DNA of 41,459 nucleotides, taken from the NCBI GenBank assembly GCA_051745635.1, contig JBNJEH010000025.1:1-41459 (forward strand), given 5' to 3'. Under the pieces are notes generated by a model, which saw only the letters and a program-made list of their open reading frames with translations, was not told the DNA's origin and did no database searches. Made by a program: the position numbers and the translations under genes. This DNA is from Brumimicrobium sp051745635 (lineage in GTDB: Bacteria; Bacteroidota; Bacteroidia; Flavobacteriales_D; Crocinitomicaceae). This document shows positions 7,251 to 15,806 of the stretch, one piece after another; position 1 is the stretch's first letter, and every line of letters begins with the position of its first letter.

Positions 7251-8506
7251 ATTGATAGTTCTATAAGCGTTTTCCTATAACCGAACAAGGTCAGTATAAA
7301 TGCAGAAGGAACTATTCCTGCCTGGGTTTCTAAAAATGACTCGGGCAACGCCGCGATAAATAAAACAATAACGATTAGGTTTACAGCACTTTGATATGAA
7401 TATGTGTTAATAGATAAAGCAAAAATATATACTAAAAACAAACAGAAAGTGCCTAAAAAGCCAATAGCCACGTGACTATTAAGAAACTGGTTGTGACTAT
7501 TTAAATTCTTCTCAGCCACCCCCGTATATCCTTTCTTGTAATTCAATCTTTGTAGTTCTTCTTTAACGTCCCCAGACCCTACTCCTATCCAAAAATTATC
7601 TTTAATTAAATCTATGGAGGTGTCCCACATTAGAATTCTAGCGGTGGTACTCTCGACATTCTCTTTATCCATTTCTTCTATAGGCACAAAAATATTATCT
7701 ACCGATCTTGTGAATCGCGAACCTAACTGTGGATATAGTCGGTGGGTAGCAAACATCCCCCCGAGGAGAACTAAAATAATTCCGACTAAATAAATCTTAC
7801 GTTTAATAAGTTTCGATAACTTATACAGGTAATATAACGTTGATAAAAGAAGAAGAAGAAGGCCGATTTTAGATGCAGTCATGATTAAGCTTCCTAAAAC
7901 TATTAATAATCCAATGTATTTGAGGAGATTACCTTTATTTGTCTCTATAATGTTGGCCCATATTAAGACGTAAGCGATCGTAAGGTAAATACTCCAGTAT
8001 CCTCTATGCATAAAGTGACTGAATCGTTCTCCGAAAAAATAATGATGAATATTTGTTGCAAAATATTGGTCAAAAGAGAATACCAAGTTGATTACGATCG
8101 ATAAAAATATTCCAAGTAAAAAAAGATATACAGTGATCCCCCAATTAACCTGGGGTTGAAAAAAAATAAAAAACAGGGGAAAAACAATAAATGAGGCTTT
8201 CATTCCAACATCCATATATGCAAAAGTTAAGTTTTCCGTATATAGAAAACTGAAAAAATGCATGCAGTAAAAAAGAAATAACCAGATCGCAGGGTTCTTC
8301 CATTTTAGTTTTTGCTTTACCCTTTTAATTCGAGAAAAACGTCTGCGTAAGAGTTGTTCCAAGATCATTATAACGATTACCAGGCTATATAAATTTGGGA
8401 AAAGAGGTATCATGAGAGCCAGTAAGGGTATCCCTATATCATTATTGCGAAAAAAATAAATTAGATTTGAATACTTCACTTGAGATATTTTATTAAAGGA
8501 GCTCAT
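7229..8506 (-). CDS. O-antigen ligase/polymerase-like membrane protein (WaaL/Wzy family)
   Basis: A 425-residue very hydrophobic protein with about ten or more predicted membrane spans. It has the Wzy_C/O-antigen ligase signature in a large periplasmic loop at about residues 270-350: the FWIGVGSGDVKEEL region, followed by NLNSHNQFLNSHVAIGFLG with the conserved histidine. Such proteins either polymerise repeat units or ligate finished O-antigen to lipid A-core, and sequence alone does not separate the two. It is the last gene of a GT2-DegT-ligase run, overlapping the aminotransferase by 14 bp. The stop lies inside the 3' end of the convergent hydrolase gene, marking the left border of the AT-rich polysaccharide region. 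Confidence 0.85.
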   Translation of the reverse strand: MSSFNKISQVKYSNLIYFFRNNDIGIPLLALMIPLFPNLYSLVIVIMILEQLLRRRFSRIKRVKQKLKWKNPAIWLFLFYCMHFFSFLYTENLTFAYMDVGMKASFIVFPLFFIFFQPQVNWGITVYLFLLGIFLSIVINLVFSFDQYFATNIHHYFFGERFSHFMHRGYWSIYLTIAYVLIWANIIETNKGNLLKYIGLLIVLGSLIMTASKIGLLLLLLSTLYYLYKLSKLIKRKIYLVGIILVLLGGMFATHRLYPQLGSRFTRSVDNIFVPIEEMDKENVESTTARILMWDTSIDLIKDNFWIGVGSGDVKEELQRLNYKKGYTGVAEKNLNSHNQFLNSHVAIGFLGTFCLFLVYIFALSINTYSYQSAVNLIVIVLFIAALPESFLETQAGIVPSAFILTLFGYRKTLIELSIYRVLPK

Positions 8507-9641
8507 CTATATTTTTTTCAAGAAATTTCAGCATTTTCGTAGAGTCACGTTCTCCTGTTTCAAGGTTTAATATATGTGTTGATTTTTCTTTTGCAACAGG
8601 AAACCGGTCAATGTTTAATCTCCATTTCTCAAAATCATTTTCTACCGGATGGATAGGAGATTCAAACCAGTCCCCCAAACGCACTTTCGCCTTCTCAGCT
8701 TTCGCTTTAAATTTCTTTTTGTTCTTAACAAAAACAGGGTACTTTAAAAATGCATGGTTATCCAAGTCCTCTTCTTTGTAATGCCACTTATTGTTTTTTT
8801 TAAACCATTCATTAAAAAGTAATCCATTTTGTTTTCGTATGGTCAGGTCTTTCTCTAAATTACCTAAAGCTTTAATTCCGACTCGATTTTGAACAGCGGT
8901 TGACGAAAGAAAATATTCTTCGGGCTTTTCAGTCGATGTCAACTCTATGCTTTCTGATGAGCCCGTAACCACACCCTTCTTGCTCAATTTTCTGTAGGTT
9001 TTCAAAGCAAACCAATAAGTGCTATCGTGAAGAAGATATTTCTTTACCTGAATCAACATACTCAGCATGTATCGATCACGTCTTGACGGTTGTCGAAGCC
9101 CCTGATCAACTCTTTTTAAAGCAGGTAAAAAACACTCATTATTCATGAGCGCAAAACCACCAACCCCCGTAGAGAAAGGTTTATTCCACTGCGTCGAATA
9201 GAAGGCTGCATCGCAGAAACTACCATTTGGCTTTTTGTTATACGTGCCTCCAAAACCATGCGTACAATCCTCGATCGTCACCATTCCATGTTGCTTAGCG
9301 AAATTTGAAATTACTTCTACTTCATTTGACAATCCAAATGTATTCTGAATAATAATGCATTTGGTCTTTTTTGTAACCGATTGCTCTATCCGATCTAATG
9401 TTGTGTTTAACGTGGTATCATCGATATCTACGTAAACTGGTTTTGCACCGAGATATAGGATTGCATTTGGAACTACTACACACGTAAAAGCTGGTAATAT
9501 AACTTCATCTCCCCTTTCTATGCCCATTGATTTTAATAACGCATATAAAGCTACTCTTCCCTTCCAGTAAAGATGTATCTTTTTCAAATCAACATCAAGA
9601 AATTCACCTAATTCTTTCCTATAGCGTTTGTCGTGTTTCAT
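8493..9641 (-). CDS. DegT/DnrJ/EryC1/StrS-family aminotransferase (second copy)
   Basis: A 382-residue PLP-dependent DegT-family enzyme, divergent from the copy at 2049-3251. The N-terminal half has GDEVILPAFTCVVVPNAILY and the cofactor Asp D125 in VTIEDCTHGFG. The Schiff-base lysine is K154 in FYSTQWNKPFSTGVGGFALM, a less common version of the usual TKPLTTGEGG. The C-terminal half is more variable than in the other copy. It presumably makes an amino sugar for the polysaccharide assembled by its neighbours; substrate and regiochemistry cannot be inferred. The ATG overlaps the GT2 stop by 4 nt (ATGA), and its 3' end overlaps the ligase/polymerase gene by 14 bp, so the three genes are one operon. 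Confidence 0.88.
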   Translation of the reverse strand: MKHDKRYRKELGEFLDVDLKKIHLYWKGRVALYALLKSMGIERGDEVILPAFTCVVVPNAILYLGAKPVYVDIDDTTLNTTLDRIEQSVTKKTKCIIIQNTFGLSNEVEVISNFAKQHGMVTIEDCTHGFGGTYNKKPNGSFCDAAFYSTQWNKPFSTGVGGFALMNNECFLPALKRVDQGLRQPSRRDRYMLSMLIQVKKYLLHDSTYWFALKTYRKLSKKGVVTGSSESIELTSTEKPEEYFLSSTAVQNRVGIKALGNLEKDLTIRKQNGLLFNEWFKKNNKWHYKEEDLDNHAFLKYPVFVKNKKKFKAKAEKAKVRLGDWFESPIHPVENDFEKWRLNIDRFPVAKEKSTHILNLETGERDSTKMLKFLEKNIDELL

Positions 9642-10633
9642 TTCTTAAAAAGATCTGTAAAGTGAAATAATCCCATCAGTGAGCCTAAACCATATGATAC
9701 GTGCAGCGTTATAAAAGTAAAAAAAATATGAAAATATGTTGTTTCCTTTCGATCAATTGAAAGAGAAACAATACTGATTGTTACTAAATATAAAATTAAA
9801 GCTATCAGACTCAAAAATATGAGCGGACCATAAAAGATACTCATAACACAAGGTAAAATAAGTGAAGATACGAAGAACAAAGGTATGAAATGCCGCAAAC
9901 TCAATGCACTGAAATTATTTGTCAAATAAACTGTCTTCAGGTTCCAAAGACCATTTTTAAAATTATTTTTGAATAAGCCTGACCAGTTTTCTCTTGCAAA
10001 ATACGTGCATTTCACAGAAGGGATTAAAAATACTTTCCCACCATTGCTTTTAATTCGTTTATTCAGCTCAATATCTTGATTTCTGATTAATCTCAAATCA
10101 TAGCCTCCTAAATCGATGAGCACCTTTTTATCAAAACAACCAAACGGTACTGTATCTACCTCTATCACTTCGTCTGCACCAATGCGAAAAAGCCCATTTC
10201 CTACACCAAATTTATGAGAAAGAACCTTGATGATCGCTATGCTCTTAGGAGTCCTCTTCTTTACATCTGTTTCTATGACTGCACCAACATTAGCTGCTTC
10301 AAGCCGTTCTTTTTGTTTCACTAATTCAGAAACATAATTTGCCGGATAAACTGCATGAGCATCCAATCGCACTAAAGTATCACCTCGTGCAGCACTAATA
10401 CCAATATTCATTGCTTTAGGAACGATTCTATCAGGGTTTGACAACAGTTTAACATTATCAAATTCAGCTTGGAAACGCTTAACAATTTCAACAGTTCGAT
10501 CGATTGAACTACCATCGACAACGATGATCTCCATCTTATCCCCAGGATAGTCTGATGCTAAAATCGAATGTAAGCAATGTTCTATATAACGTTCCTCGTT
10601 GAGACATGGAATGATGACAGAGACTTGAATCAT
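9638..10633 (-). CDS. Family 2 glycosyltransferase with C-terminal membrane spans (ExoA-like)
   Basis: A 331-residue inverting GT-A fold glycosyltransferase. The nucleotide-sugar binding start VSVIIPCLNEERYIEHCLHS, the VVDGSSIDRT motif (about residues 38-47) and the metal-binding region VRLDAHAVYP (about 89-98) are clear. A conserved acceptor-loop RNQDIELNKRI follows near residue 183. Residues about 245-320 form three hydrophobic spans, as in ExoA of succinoglycan synthesis, so the enzyme is probably membrane-anchored at the cytoplasmic face. It is the first gene of the minus-strand trio with the second DegT aminotransferase and the ligase/polymerase. The gap of 117 bp to the divergent acyltransferase must hold both promoters; on this side I see only an imperfect TTATTTTG element. 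Confidence 0.9.
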   Translation of the reverse strand: MIQVSVIIPCLNEERYIEHCLHSILASDYPGDKMEIIVVDGSSIDRTVEIVKRFQAEFDNVKLLSNPDRIVPKAMNIGISAARGDTLVRLDAHAVYPANYVSELVKQKERLEAANVGAVIETDVKKRTPKSIAIIKVLSHKFGVGNGLFRIGADEVIEVDTVPFGCFDKKVLIDLGGYDLRLIRNQDIELNKRIKSNGGKVFLIPSVKCTYFARENWSGLFKNNFKNGLWNLKTVYLTNNFSALSLRHFIPLFFVSSLILPCVMSIFYGPLIFLSLIALILYLVTISIVSLSIDRKETTYFHIFFTFITLHVSYGLGSLMGLFHFTDLFKK

Positions 10634-10723
10634 AGTAACTACAAAATAACATAATTCTCATTAGATTTTTATTGATTTTCTTTTATTTCTGTGATCAACT
10701 GATTTCAGGTAGGTCAAAAGAAT

Positions 10724-10731
10724 TATCTTCG
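10724..10731 (+). promoter_or_regulatory. -7 element (TATCTTCG) of the acyltransferase gene
   Basis: TATCTTCG differs from TAnnTTTG at one base and lies 19 nt before the ATG at 10751. The same variant precedes wecB (32825-32818). No clear TTG was seen at the -33 position. Confidence 0.45.
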
Positions 10732-10750
10732 CAATGTAAATACTTTATTT

Positions 10751-11239
10751 ATGGGGATTCTCAAGTTATATTATAAGCTCTTCAAAAAGAAAAAACCTAT
10801 ACCTTATTATGCCAATTATAGTATCCTCAAGATCATCTGGATTCCTGTAAGAAAGTACCTCAATGTAGTAATTATACCTAACACTCCATTTAATAAGTTA
10901 CGTATTTCACTATACCGAATGATCGGATTTAATATAGGTAAAAAAGTTTTTATAGGTATGAAATGTTACCTGGATGATCTCGAACCAAACAAAACTACAA
11001 TCGAAGATAATGTTACCATTTCTTACGGTGTGTATTTCACCCTCCATGGTAAAGGACAGTCGCGTACTTTCATACATATCAAAAAGAAAAGTTATGTAGG
11101 AATGGGGGCGCAATTGATTGGAAAGAAAAATGGGCTTACCATTGGTAAGAGCGCTGCAATTGGTGCGGGCAGTGTAGTCATTAAAGACGTTCCAGAGCAA
11201 GAGGTTCACGCAGGTAACCCTGCAAAGAAGATAGGCTAA
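10751..11239 (+). CDS. Hexapeptide-repeat (left-handed beta-helix) acyltransferase
   Basis: A 162-residue protein of the LbH/hexapeptide acyltransferase superfamily, which transfers acetyl or other acyl groups to sugars. A basic N-terminus (LYYKLFKKKKPIPYY) precedes hexapeptide turns from about residue 57: IGKKVFIGMKCYLDD, IEDNVTISYGVYF, the conserved His in FTLHGKG, KSYVGMGAQLIG, and LTIGKSAAIGAGSVVIKDVPEQEVHAGNPAKKIG. The ending GNPAKKI is the standard family C-terminus. It is on the plus strand between two minus-strand operons, and its last 4 bases overlap the convergent glycosyltransferase. It probably O-acetylates a sugar of the repeat unit; the exact acceptor is unknown. Confidence 0.88.
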   Translation: MGILKLYYKLFKKKKPIPYYANYSILKIIWIPVRKYLNVVIIPNTPFNKLRISLYRMIGFNIGKKVFIGMKCYLDDLEPNKTTIEDNVTISYGVYFTLHGKGQSRTFIHIKKKSYVGMGAQLIGKKNGLTIGKSAAIGAGSVVIKDVPEQEVHAGNPAKKIG

Positions 11240-12327
11240 AGACCCTCAATAAATCCAATTAACTTTTTTGACTCTGTTTTCCAGCTATACATTCCCGCAT
11301 TTTTTACACAAGAATTATGTAATTTGAGATACTGCTTTTCATCCTCTAGTAAACTTTTCATCGTTGATGCCAATAGATTTGAATCGGCAGGAGTAACAAA
11401 AAGTCCGCTCCCTTTAAAGTAAGGACGCCAATAAGGAAAATCACTCATTATAAACGGAGTCCCTGAGGCCATATATTCAAATCCCTTGGTCGGTAAGCTC
11501 GTTAAATAATTCTCCATTGGATGTAAAACTGACAGACCAATTTTAGCACGTCCCACGATTTTTGTTACTTCACTACTCTGTAAATAACCTAAATAATCAA
11601 CGCGGTTCCACCCCTTCAGTTGTTGACATTCCTCAAGTAAAGAATCAGGGTTAAAACTTCCGATCAATTTTAACCTATAATTCTCCGGCAACTTTTCGAT
11701 CGCTTTAATGTAATCCAGAACACCGCGCTCAACAGTAAGACTGCCCACATAAACTATCCAATCTTCACGTTCATCAATATTATGAGCATTTTCCCTCCAT
11801 GTTTCAATTGTCGGGAAGTTTCTTATTGTAATCTTATTATTACAGGTGAACTTATCCGTAATCTCTTCAATTACTGATATTAATCCGTCAAGTTTCCTGA
11901 CTTGAGATTTTTCATTCCAATTGTAGATTTTGGCAATGATCTTTCTGATAAACAAAGGACCAAGCCAGGATTTATAAAGTATTTGTTTTGGTACATCTTC
12001 ATGACTATCAAAAACAACTTTCCTTCCAAGCTTTTTCAGTTTAACACCTAAACTCAATAATTCTGGATCATGAAACTCATAGACGTCGGCGTCTAATTTG
12101 ATGATCTCGCGAAACATAATTTTACGTGCTTTCAAGTAGCGAGATAAACGGTTCTCTCTGTAAGCACCGATATCAATAATCTGAACCCCCTTTTTCATCT
12201 CATTGCCCTGACCATCGGCCACAACAAGAATAACCTCATGTTCTGCTTCTGCTAGAGCAACACAGGTCTTATAAAAAACGCGAACGTCGTTTCGAGGATG
12301 AACCGTAGTAAATTGACAAATTTTCAT
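11236..12327 (-). CDS. Family 4/1 glycosyltransferase (GT-B fold)
   Basis: A 363-residue retaining-type glycosyltransferase with two Rossmann domains. The N-terminal domain opens with MKICQFTTVHPRNDVRVFYK, a common start for this group. The donor-binding C-terminal domain carries DWIVYVGSLTVERGVLDYIKA (about residues 195-215), a VDYLGYLQSSEV segment, and ENYLTSLPTKGFEYMASGTPFI, equivalent to the usual E-x7-E region. The reading frame extends 9 codons upstream to an ATG at 12354 that touches the polymerase stop. I prefer 12327 because family proteins usually start at this methionine. It is third in the minus-strand run wzz-like, polymerase, GT4, and presumably adds one sugar of the repeat unit on the cytoplasmic side. 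Confidence 0.88.
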   Translation of the reverse strand: MKICQFTTVHPRNDVRVFYKTCVALAEAEHEVILVVADGQGNEMKKGVQIIDIGAYRENRLSRYLKARKIMFREIIKLDADVYEFHDPELLSLGVKLKKLGRKVVFDSHEDVPKQILYKSWLGPLFIRKIIAKIYNWNEKSQVRKLDGLISVIEEITDKFTCNNKITIRNFPTIETWRENAHNIDEREDWIVYVGSLTVERGVLDYIKAIEKLPENYRLKLIGSFNPDSLLEECQQLKGWNRVDYLGYLQSSEVTKIVGRAKIGLSVLHPMENYLTSLPTKGFEYMASGTPFIMSDFPYWRPYFKGSGLFVTPADSNLLASTMKSLLEDEKQYLKLHNSCVKNAGMYSWKTESKKLIGFIEGL

Positions 12328-12354
12328 AGTCCGCTCATTTCTTGAAAAAATCAT

Positions 12355-13662
12355 TTAATTTACCTCATTTATCCGATTCTCATTCGGTAATAAAAAAGAT
12401 AAAATTAATATAAGTAATACGCCGTGTGTCAAAAGGCCAGTTAGAAGACCTCCTCCAATAAATACTCTCAGCCCTAATAAAGCAAGCGTCCATATAATAA
12501 ATTTATTTTTTCCGTAAGCCAGCCAATCAAGCACCTTCAAAAGTAACGAAAAAAAGAGCGCCCAAATAAAAAGCCCAAAGAAACCAAAATGAGAGTAGCC
12601 ATCAGCAACAATACCATTATTGGCAGACATTTCTGGTTTATTGAAATAATGATCTGCAATAAGATGGGGTGGAGAATGATCATAAGAGTAATCAAAAAAT
12701 GGCTCTAAAACACTATTGGATAGATATATAGGGTTGTTTTTAAAAAAGTCGAAATAATAGAATGAAATTTGTGCAGGAACATAAAGTGTACGACGGACGA
12801 ATAAACTAATAAGTAGTTGTTCATCAAAAAAAACAAAAACAAAAAGTGATATTGCGGTAATAATTGTAAAAACCTTTATCAAATTAAGAAAAAAATTAGT
12901 TGTATTGATTAACCAAATCGTTCCAACAACAGCCGGTATCATCATCAAATAGCTTTTATGTCCGGTAATAGAAAAAAGTAGTAAGATTAACAGGGATATA
13001 CCAAGTGACATCCAATTCAGATATCTTCTCTGAGAAACTATTGAGTAGATCAATAAAAAGGGTAAAAATATTTTCCCCAACCAATTGATAATGTAACCCG
13101 AAAATGGAATAACTCCAGTTGGATTTTCTTCACGCAAGTCATAAACATCTAATAAACTAAAATTAAATTTCAGATCCGCATAAATAAAAATAAGCGCAAA
13201 AATTAAAAAAGATATCCATGCAATATAAATAACTATTGTTCTGTTGCTCCGTGGTGCTACCGAGCGGATCATTTTCCAATTAAAATCAATTCTTTGAACC
13301 ACAAAAACTATTGCCCAAAAAACGGTAAAATAGAAGAACCAGGTGTAACTATCATTTGTCATCGCAAAAAATGATCCAAACGGAATATATACGGAAACAA
13401 AAAAGAACTGAGTTATAATACCAGACACACTTTCAGCTTCAAAAGGTATCAACCTCAGTATCATATATGTAAACAAAAAGGACAGTACGTATTTAAAAAT
13501 ATTAAATTCAATCTCGAACCCTGAATAATAATATATGGGGTCTAGATATAACACAAAAGAAACATCCAGTAAAATTCGAAAAATGAAAATACCAATTTCG
13601 TATTTAAATCGACTGATGTATTCTTTCAAAACGGTTCTATCCAACAACCCCAGAGTCACCAT
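12355..13662 (-). CDS. Oligosaccharide repeat-unit polymerase-like membrane protein (Wzy-type)
   Basis: A 435-residue integral membrane protein with about 10-12 predicted spans and a large soluble loop around residues 260-340 (SFYYFDFFKNNPIYLSNS, then HLIADHYFNKPEMSANNGIV). The layout and the context next to a Wzz-like gene fit the O-antigen/exopolysaccharide polymerase (Wzy) group, whose sequences diverge so much that topology is usually the best evidence. The ASVNTGFIADGYAHFG-like motif found in many such proteins appears here as NNGIVADGYSHFGFFGL. The gene is notably AT-rich: one 60-base line in it has 17 G+C (my count). It sits 6 nt after the wzz-like gene and directly abuts the glycosyltransferase. 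Confidence 0.8.
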   Translation of the reverse strand: MVTLGLLDRTVLKEYISRFKYEIGIFIFRILLDVSFVLYLDPIYYYSGFEIEFNIFKYVLSFLFTYMILRLIPFEAESVSGIITQFFFVSVYIPFGSFFAMTNDSYTWFFYFTVFWAIVFVVQRIDFNWKMIRSVAPRSNRTIVIYIAWISFLIFALIFIYADLKFNFSLLDVYDLREENPTGVIPFSGYIINWLGKIFLPFLLIYSIVSQRRYLNWMSLGISLLILLLFSITGHKSYLMMIPAVVGTIWLINTTNFFLNLIKVFTIITAISLFVFVFFDEQLLISLFVRRTLYVPAQISFYYFDFFKNNPIYLSNSVLEPFFDYSYDHSPPHLIADHYFNKPEMSANNGIVADGYSHFGFFGLFIWALFFSLLLKVLDWLAYGKNKFIIWTLALLGLRVFIGGGLLTGLLTHGVLLILILSFLLPNENRINEVN

Positions 13663-13668
13663 ACTGTT

Positions 13669-14580
13669 TTAATTACTCTTAATTGACACAGCGCTAAAAA
13701 AAACTACAAAAAAAGCAATCAACAGTCCGGCAAAAACACCTAATATCGTCTTCTTAAAAATGTTCGCTTTAACTGGACGATGAGGTTGTTCTGGCGGAAT
13801 ATAGGTGCTAACAACTTGGTTCACAAAGGAAATACCTCTAAACAATTTCGCCGGAGAGGTATCCTTCAGTTTCTCTTCTGTTTTTTTCAATATATTTATT
13901 TCACTTTCTGTAAGTAAACGCTCCATGTTTAACGAAACGAGTACGCTATCATAAACTACATGTTCTCTGCTTAATAAATCATTGAGATGAACTGATACAC
14001 CAAGGTTCCTCAATTCTTCAAATTGCTTTTTACTGATTTTTGCAATTGAATTCATTTTATCTAATCGGGAAAGGTTTTCAATTTTTTTATTCAACAATTC
14101 TATTTCAGTTTCTTTCTTCACAATATCATTTTTTGTCGATACGAGAAATCGACTTCGTGCCTCGGTTTTCAAATATGAATCTATTTCTTCAAAAAACTGG
14201 TCCAAATACTGATCAAAGTAAAACACTATGCTGTCTTTCCGTTCCCTTTTCAGCTCAAATTGAATGGTTGAATTATCTTGAGATTCAAGTGAATAAGCAA
14301 ATTGCAATCCACGATTAAAAAAACGCTCTGAATCTAATATTTTTAAGTAGTCTTTAATTTTATGACTGTTTGTTTTAAAGTTACCATATGGAGTCCTTAC
14401 AACATTACCGAAATTCGTAAAAACGACTGACTTGGACTTATAGTAATCTGATTTGAAAAGTGAATAAAAGAAGAATATTCCGCCAAAAAGGAGTCCTAAA
14501 ACAACGAAAACTTTCCATTTACGAATTATATCAAAGACAAGGCTGGATAGCGTAATAATCTTTTTGTTCTCGTTGTCCAT
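13669..14580 (-). CDS. Wzz-type chain length determinant protein
   Basis: A 303-residue protein with polysaccharide co-polymerase layout. A cytoplasmic N-terminus precedes TM1 (about residues 24-43, VFVVLGLLFGGIFFFYSLF). The periplasmic domain of about 225 residues is rich in predicted coiled coil (about 145-245), and a Pro-rich stretch (IPPEQPHRPVKANIF) precedes TM2 (about 276-298). The Pro-rich motif before TM2 is the family hallmark. There is no C-terminal tyrosine kinase domain, so it is the short O-antigen-like form. It leads the operon with the polymerase and GT4 and probably sets the glycan chain length. A TAATTTTG -7 element lies 19 nt upstream of the start. Confidence 0.85.
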   Translation of the reverse strand: MDNENKKIITLSSLVFDIIRKWKVFVVLGLLFGGIFFFYSLFKSDYYKSKSVVFTNFGNVVRTPYGNFKTNSHKIKDYLKILDSERFFNRGLQFAYSLESQDNSTIQFELKRERKDSIVFYFDQYLDQFFEEIDSYLKTEARSRFLVSTKNDIVKKETEIELLNKKIENLSRLDKMNSIAKISKKQFEELRNLGVSVHLNDLLSREHVVYDSVLVSLNMERLLTESEINILKKTEEKLKDTSPAKLFRGISFVNQVVSTYIPPEQPHRPVKANIFKKTILGVFAGLLIAFFVVFFSAVSIKSN

Positions 14581-14598
14581 AATTTATCATTTATCTCA

Positions 14599-14606
14599 CA
14601 AAATTA
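14599..14606 (-). promoter_or_regulatory. -7 element (TAATTTTG) of the wzz-polymerase-GT4 operon
   Basis: TAATTTTG on the minus strand matches TAnnTTTG and lies 19 nt before the ATG at 14580. A TTG occurs 24 nt further upstream (14633-14631), wider than the usual 19-nt spacing, so only the -7 element is well supported. Confidence 0.5.
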
Positions 14607-14830
14607 ATTTTTTTTCTCATTTGAACGCTACAATATTTATTCTCACTATAATTAAAGCTTAAATTCAAGTCATTCAACAGATTTTAATTAATCTCGTCTA
14701 TTTCACGACCTACATCATTACTCGTAAAACCGCTCACAATCGGAGTAAAAACATATCAAATCCTGCAAAATTCAATCTTCTCTAAATTACGACCTGTGAT
14801 TGGTTTTATCCATTAGTTGGAGTATTCCTT

Positions 14831-14838
14831 TATCTTTG
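14831..14838 (+). promoter_or_regulatory. -7 element (TATCTTTG) of the sulfotransferase gene
   Basis: TATCTTTG is a perfect TAnnTTTG match 18 nt before the ATG at 14856. It falls inside the longer reading frame that starts at 14817, which argues that 14856 is the real start. An AGGAA sequence at 14851 directly precedes that ATG. Confidence 0.65.
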
Positions 14839-14855
14839 TATTCGATCAGCAGGAA

Positions 14856-15806
14856 ATGAAAAAGTATTTTAAACGCGTATATCGGGTACAATTGATCTAT
14901 TACAGGATAGCAAGTTTATGCTCCCCGCTTTTGAGCTTGTTTGAAAATAGATGGAAAGTTTCAGATGAGCATTCTAATACCCCTATTTTTATCCTGGGAG
15001 TCCCCCGATCAGGTTCAACATATACTTATCAGTTAGTAACAAGTGTTTTTAACGTCAACTATATCGACAACCTGATTGATGTGTTTCACAAAAATATTCG
15101 ATTCGCTTTCAAATTGAGTAAATGGGTTTATAAAGGTAAACGACATCAGGTCTTTAAAAGTGAATTTGGCAATACCATGAGTTATTCCTGGCACGCGCCA
15201 AGTGAATGTGGTCCCTTTTGGTATCAATATTTTCCGAGATCCAGTTATTACATATCACCAGACAATATAAAAGAAGTTGATCTCGAGGCTTTTTCATCTG
15301 ATATCCACTGGTTGAGTAATAAATTCTCAGAACCTACAGTGTTCAAGAATTTAATGGTTTCTGGACGCATCTATGCATTGCACAAAGCCTGCCCAAATGC
15401 GAAGTTTCTTTTCATCAAAAGAGATCCATTCTTTAATGCACAATCTATCATTCAAGCGAGAAGAAAACTTGGCATCCCCGAAAACGAATGGTGGTCGGCT
15501 AAACCTTACAATTACGAAGAACTAAAATCATTACCTTTGATCGAAAAGATTGCAAAGCAAGTCTTTTACTTAGAAAAACAAATTGAGGACGATTTAGAGA
15601 AATTCTTTTCCGAACAGTTTGAAATAATCCATTACGAAGATTATAAGCAAGGATTATCGAAAAACTTATGTAAGATTTCCAACTTCATGGGGTTAGCCAA
15701 AAAAGAGGTGAATTTAACTTTTGAAAAACAGGATCGTGTGAATTTACCAGAAGCAGAAGCTAAATTATTAAAAGAAGAGATTGAAAAGTTACCATGGAAT
15801 GAGTGA
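14856..15806 (+). CDS. Sulfotransferase family protein (PAPS-dependent)
   Basis: A 316-residue protein of the sulfotransferase superfamily, which moves sulfate from PAPS to hydroxyl groups of carbohydrates. The PAPS 5'-phosphosulfate loop is FILGVPRSGSTYTYQLV (P50-R-S-G-S-T55 from this start). The 3'-phosphate-binding element is NAKFLFIKRDPFFNAQSII, where the RDP arginine and a downstream Ser are the expected contacts. A short basic N-terminal stretch (MKKYFKRVYRVQLIYYRI) could associate with the membrane. The start at 14856 is chosen because of the promoter at 14831 and AGGAA at 14851. The 3' end overlaps the next gene by 8 bp. Its position inside a polysaccharide cluster suggests that the glycan is sulfated. 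No PAPS synthesis genes are in the window. Confidence 0.85.
   Translation: MKKYFKRVYRVQLIYYRIASLCSPLLSLFENRWKVSDEHSNTPIFILGVPRSGSTYTYQLVTSVFNVNYIDNLIDVFHKNIRFAFKLSKWVYKGKRHQVFKSEFGNTMSYSWHAPSECGPFWYQYFPRSSYYISPDNIKEVDLEAFSSDIHWLSNKFSEPTVFKNLMVSGRIYALHKACPNAKFLFIKRDPFFNAQSIIQARRKLGIPENEWWSAKPYNYEELKSLPLIEKIAKQVFYLEKQIEDDLEKFFSEQFEIIHYEDYKQGLSKNLCKISNFMGLAKKEVNLTFEKQDRVNLPEAEAKLLKEEIEKLPWNE

Noticed and set aside
14817..14855. Thirteen extra residues on the sulfotransferase
   Set aside because: They contain the TATCTTTG promoter element, and the Met at 14856 follows AGGAA.
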